From NCBI RefSeq assembly GCF_001625215.2, contig NC_030385.2:4333135-4397134 (forward strand): a DNA stretch of 64,000 nt, read 5' to 3'. The notes below the pieces were generated by a model, which saw only the letters and a program-made list of their open reading frames with translations, was not told where the DNA came from and ran no database searches. Of this stretch, positions 59,748-64,000 are shown one piece after another. Origin of the DNA: Daucus carota subsp. sativus. Taxonomy: Eukaryota; Streptophyta; Magnoliopsida; Apiales; Apiaceae. Position 1 is the first letter of the stretch; every line of letters starts with the position of its first letter. A program made the position numbers and the translations under genes.

Positions 59748-61397
59748 TAATTTATAAGTGTATAGTTGATATCAAAAATTTAAGTACACACATTTTTTCT
59801 TTATTAATACAATTTTTTTTCTTTTTGAAATCTTATTTTCTACATTATCTTATTTTTATTTATATGTGTTCTATGAAAAATATAATATATTATATAAATA
59901 TGTGTGAAAAACATTTATCAAATCAATATAGGTAGAGAATATATAATTTTTTACTGAACATAATTATGTTTAAATTTAATTATACAAAAAGTTTAAGGAA
60001 TTTATCAATAATATCATTTATCAAAAATATTTATTTTGAAATAAATTTATTTTTGAAAAATAATAACAATAAACATCATATTTACATAATAAGAATAAAA
60101 TGTACAGTAAAGTAAATAAATTATCTTTCTAATAAATAAATGAATACTATACTATTTAATATTACGTCACCGACCTAAACAAATTTCATAATATAAGTTA
60201 CTTTGTATGGCATATGTCATGCTTATTAAATTATAAAAAAAATTACATAATAAAAATTAAAGATGTGATCATAAAGCAAATGAATAAAACAAAAGAAAAA
60301 AAATTAGCTTATAATTTTTGTGCGAGTATTTTAAATCTTTAGTTAATACGAAGTGATAGAGAAAATCCGGAAGACGTGACTAAAAGTGTTCCTATATTGT
60401 AGGTAGTGAATCAGTAGTTTATAAGTATTTACGTCAAGATTTTTTTTTAACAAGACCAAGATTTTCTTTACACATTCCATTTTTTCCAAACACTTAAATA
60501 ATTTATAATTATTAATTTATTTTTACTCTGCTTCTGATTTTAAATACAAGGGAGGAGTCACTACCCCTCACCCCTCAGGCCTCAACCACGGTAATTTAAT
60601 GATTTGTTTTTTTTTTAAACTAGCGCATATGTTGGGGTTTTCTCATAAATATCCAAGTCCAAAATTGTTTTTGCAAAAATACTAATTTTTTTAAAAAATT
60701 TTGTAAAAATACAATTTTTTTAAAATATTTACAAAAATACTGTATGCAACCTATTGCGACCACATGCAATCATACTTGCAACCAGATGCAACCCCTGCGG
60801 GTCCAATTAACTAAGTTGCATATGATTGCATCTAGTTGCAGATCGTATTTTTGCAAATATATTCTAAAAATTTAATATTTTAATAATTTTTGTCAAAAGA
60901 TAGTAAAATCGCAAAAAAATTTAGAAATTGTGGTATTTTTGATAAATTCCCTATATTTTAATGCTTGCGAGTATAATAAAGCGAGTAGAAGAGTGCAATA
61001 ATTTATGAGAGTGGGGGTGTTACAAATAAGTCCAATTTGAATTACACCGGGAAACGGCTATGACAATTTGTCTGCACTCTGCACAACTCTCGATAACTTG
61101 TTTAATGAATGAACTACTTTACTAGAACAAATCAACACAATTCAACTCACTTCAACTTAAACTCAAATAAACAAGCAGACCAAACCAAAAAGAATTCCCC
61201 ACATTTCCCCCAATTTTGCATCTTTCAATCTGTTGTCACCAATCCAACCCACCCTAAAACCCCACCATTAAAAACCCTGCTTTGAAATTTTAAAGCTCCA
61301 ATTTTTATCTTCTTTATTCAAGATTTGCAAAGTAGAAGCCCTCATAAGAACCCTAAATAGCTTGGTTTGTGTAAAGATTGCTCTTTTCTTTCAAGAA
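59748..61397. other. AT-rich intergenic DNA and promoter of the receptor kinase
   Basis: No gene or repeat end recognised up to about 61000. The interval 61020-61397 is the likely promoter and leader of the receptor-kinase gene, with a CT-rich and CCCACC-rich stretch at 61200-61270. Confidence 0.4.
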
Positions 61398-64000
61398 ATG
61401 AAGATGGGTGGTCTAAAATGGATCTTTACAGCACTTATTGGAGCAGCCCTTTTCTCCATTTCTTCTCTTGCTCTTACACAAGATGGTACATATGTTTGTG
61501 TGTGTGTGTGTGTTCTATTGCTACTGTTTTGTTTCTCAAGATTTCATCTTTTTGTGTTTTACAATTGCAAAGTCTGATTTTTGATTGTATAGGTATCACG
61601 TTACTGGATTTGAAAAGCACACTAAATGACAGTAATAATTTTCTTAGCAACTGGAAAATTACTGATGAATCTCCTTGTGGGTGGACTGGTATTTCTTGCT
61701 ATCCCAACAGCCAAACAGTTCGCATGATGTAAGTGTCTTGAGTGTGTGTATATATTTTTTCATTTAACTTGTGCAATGTGTTTTAAGGCTATATCGTGAT
61801 TTGGGTTCTGCAGAAATTTGCCTTATATGCAGCTTGGAGGATTCATATCTCCAGTCATTGCCAAATTAAACAGACTTCAGAGGCTGTATGTTTGCTGCAC
61901 TAGTTTTATGTATTTTACGAGTACCAATTATGCTTGTGTTAAATTTCTATGATACTTGAACAGGGCACTGCACCAAAACAGCTTACATGGTCTCATTCCT
62001 AAAGAAATTGCGAAATGTTCAGAACTTCGAGCCCTGTGAGTAGAATTGTGGACCTCTCTTGCTTTCCTAAACTCGCATCAGTTTCTGACTGTATAGGTGT
62101 ATAATGATTCAAGACAAGTAATGTGTTACAACTAATTATTAGGTATTTGAGGGGTAATTATCTCCAAGGAAGCATTCCGGCAGATCTTGGAAACCTTTCA
62201 TCCCTTACCATTTTGTAAGATACATTGTCAATCAGGGTTTCTCATCATAAATTTATTTTTTATTTTGGTAGAACTTTTTCCATGCATTCATACTCCACTC
62301 CCTGTAAAGGATATCAATATCTTTTTCACATTTTTCTTAGAGATTTATCAAGCAATTCACTTAATGGTGCAATACCTTCATCTCTTGGCCATCTCACACG
62401 TCTTCGAAGTCTGTAAGTCAACATTTTCTTCTGTAAGCGAGTCTAATTCGTGTTTTTGATATAGTGCATCATAATCATAATAATGCAATCTATTTCAGGA
62501 ATCTATCTACAAACTTCTTTTCGGGTGAAATTCCAGATGTTGGAGTTCTGAGCAAGTTCAGAAACACTTCGTAAGCCCCCCCCCCCCCCCCCACCACATA
62601 GACATGATCTTAGATAATATATATTATTGTCACTTTCTAGTTTCTACTTCATTTTGGAAACTATGAAATCTCACCATCTCAGTGGGTTTACTGTTCCCAT
62701 GGTAAAGAATGAAATTTGGTTTATATTATGATTTAGGACTAAATATACTAGAAATTTAGAGCAAACAGGCCAATAGTCTGTGTATTAGTTATCTCCTACT
62801 GATTTTAAGTCAGCTTATGACATTTGAGTTGGTAACATCTCCTCATTTAACTTCTCTAAGATCATTTTACACATTGCATTACTGAAAATACTTTATTGAT
62901 TCGAATTCCTCAAGCTTATAAAGGTGGTTTTGCTTATGCCTAGGTTTATCGGCAATTTAGATCTCTGTGGACGACAAGTAAACAAGCCATGTCACACTTC
63001 ATTGGGTTTCCCTGTGGTGTTGCCGCATGCTGAGAGTGATGAAGTTGCTGCAGGTATCCTGTGTATATAAATTAATTCTCAGTAAAGGAGATGTATTGTC
63101 TAAACTATACAATCACTTCACTTGTGGCAACAAACGTAAGACTTACCAATTGATTATATTGTGGGTTGTTCTTCGAACCTGGCCATATGCAGTTCCTAGT
63201 AAGGGATCATCTCATTATGTCAAAGGAGCTCTGATTGGAGTAATGTCAGCAGTGAGTGTTGCTCTTCTTGTGCTGCTTGTTTTCCTTTGGGTTCGATTAC
63301 TATCCAAGAAGGAGAGGGATGCCAAAAAATACAAAGAAGTTTATAAACAGACTCGCAAGGAGACAGGTATTACAAACTGTCTTTATACTAGCTTGTCCGT
63401 GCTAATTACAGTTTTAATTTTTATCACTAAGTCTTGTGTTTTTCTAGGCACCAAGCTTATTACCTTCCACGGCGATCTTCCATATCCTTCTTGTGAAATT
63501 ATAGAAAAGCTTGAATCTCTAACAGAAGAAGATGTTGTCGGATCTGGAGGATATGGCACTGTCTATCGGATGGTTATGAATGATTGTGGGGTATTTGCTG
63601 TCAAAAAAATTGATCAAAATCGTGAAGGTTGTGACCGTGATTTTGAGAGGGAATTGGAGATCTTAGGTAGTGTGAAACACATGAATCTAGTCAATCTTAG
63701 AGGTTATTGCAGGCTCCCTATTGCAAAGCTTTTCATCTATGACTACATGGCAATGGGAAGCTTAGACGAGATCTTGCACGGTATGCTTCATAGATCTTAT
63801 AACTTTTTTAGTTCTCATGAATTTGTTTTTTGTAAATATTAAGTATGACCAATTTTTGGTGTATATTAATACCTTTATAGTCCAAACCAAGCATAAGCTA
63901 TTGATTAACAGAAGCTCAATAAAGATTAATATCTTCCCCTGCAATGGACTTGCATGAAAATAGTGATTAATATCTTCCCTTGGTCGACTTGCATCGAAAA
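61398..64000 (+). CDS. LRR receptor-like kinase, At5g62710 orthologue, 5' part
   Basis: A membrane receptor kinase of the FEI-related LRR group; ligand unknown. Exons read: 61398-61485, 61593-61728, 61814-61885, 61964-62035, 62143-62214, 62341-62412, 62499-62570, 62944-63053, 63193-63366 and 63448-63780, giving the first 400 residues; the rest lies beyond the window. A signal peptide ([18 protein letters not shown]) is followed by the LRR N-terminal cap (CGWTGISC). Five 72-bp exons each encode one 24-residue repeat. Then come [15 protein letters not shown] and a transmembrane helix ([14 protein letters not shown]). The kinase start shows the glycine loop GSGGYGTVY and the ATP-binding Lys in FAVKKI, with FERELEIL as the C helix. 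[12 protein letters not shown] precedes the domain, as in FEI1 and At5g62710. The ATG at 61398 gives the signal peptide directly. Partial gene, no defects seen. Confidence 0.93.
62576..62592. repeat. poly-C homopolymer, 17 bases
   Basis: A run of 17 C begins five bases after the splice donor of the exon ending at 62570. A (TG)n run also lies at 61497-61512 in intron 1 of the same gene. Confidence 0.9.

Noticed and set aside
1-64000. CRISPR array, operons or bacterial signals
   Set aside because: The window is plant nuclear DNA; the only regular repeats are minisatellites, TA microsatellites and transposon copies.

Overview
This is a stretch of plant nuclear DNA from an AT-rich dicot genome. 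The genes are split by GT-AG (and a few GC-AG) introns, their best matches by memory are Arabidopsis genes (PTD, AHA11, NPF2.11/GTR2, the receptor kinase At5g62710), and the space between them is filled with plant DNA transposons. I cannot fix the species from the sequence alone. An asterid such as an Apiaceae member is a guess.

Layout, left to right. 1-3009: a 1.15 kb Mutator-like element with 10-bp target duplications carries a decayed alpha-expansin gene (Pack-MULE). 3010-7345 (+): PARTING DANCERS (PTD), 8 exons, 245 aa, with a duplicated first intron. 7571-14283: a Helitron with an RPA-like remnant, a PIF/Harbinger remnant, AT-rich DNA and a Ty3/gypsy fossil. 14640-19007 (+): a class II DnaJ/Hsp40 co-chaperone, 2 exons, 347 aa, whose 3.3 kb intron holds a minisatellite. 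19008-27124: intergenic DNA with MITEs and a clean 719-bp CACTA element. 27125-33948 (+): a complete plasma-membrane H+-ATPase of the AHA11 type, 21 exons, 956 aa, ending in the 14-3-3 site YTV. 34376-35656: a pogo-like element and a small MITE. 35894-45345 (-): three tandem NPF2 (NRT1/PTR) transporter genes. The first two are intact (593 and 598 aa). The third has a 540-bp hAT element with a perfect 8-bp target duplication inside coding exon 3. 45591-47423: three consecutive elements of one family separated only by TA microsatellites. 47424-61397: gene-poor DNA with a Stowaway MITE and its natural empty site, a hAT transposase remnant, a LINE RNase H remnant and a cluster of nested Helitrons. 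61398-64000 (+): the 5' two thirds of an LRR receptor kinase, running off the right edge.

The genes are independent single-transcript plant genes, not an operon. PTD acts in meiotic crossover formation, the DnaJ protein in Hsp70 chaperoning, the H+-ATPase energises the plasma membrane, NPF proteins are proton-coupled carriers that depend on such a gradient, and the receptor kinase signals at the cell surface. All exon boundaries were read by hand. Each complete gene gives an uninterrupted frame with total length divisible by three, which supports the models.
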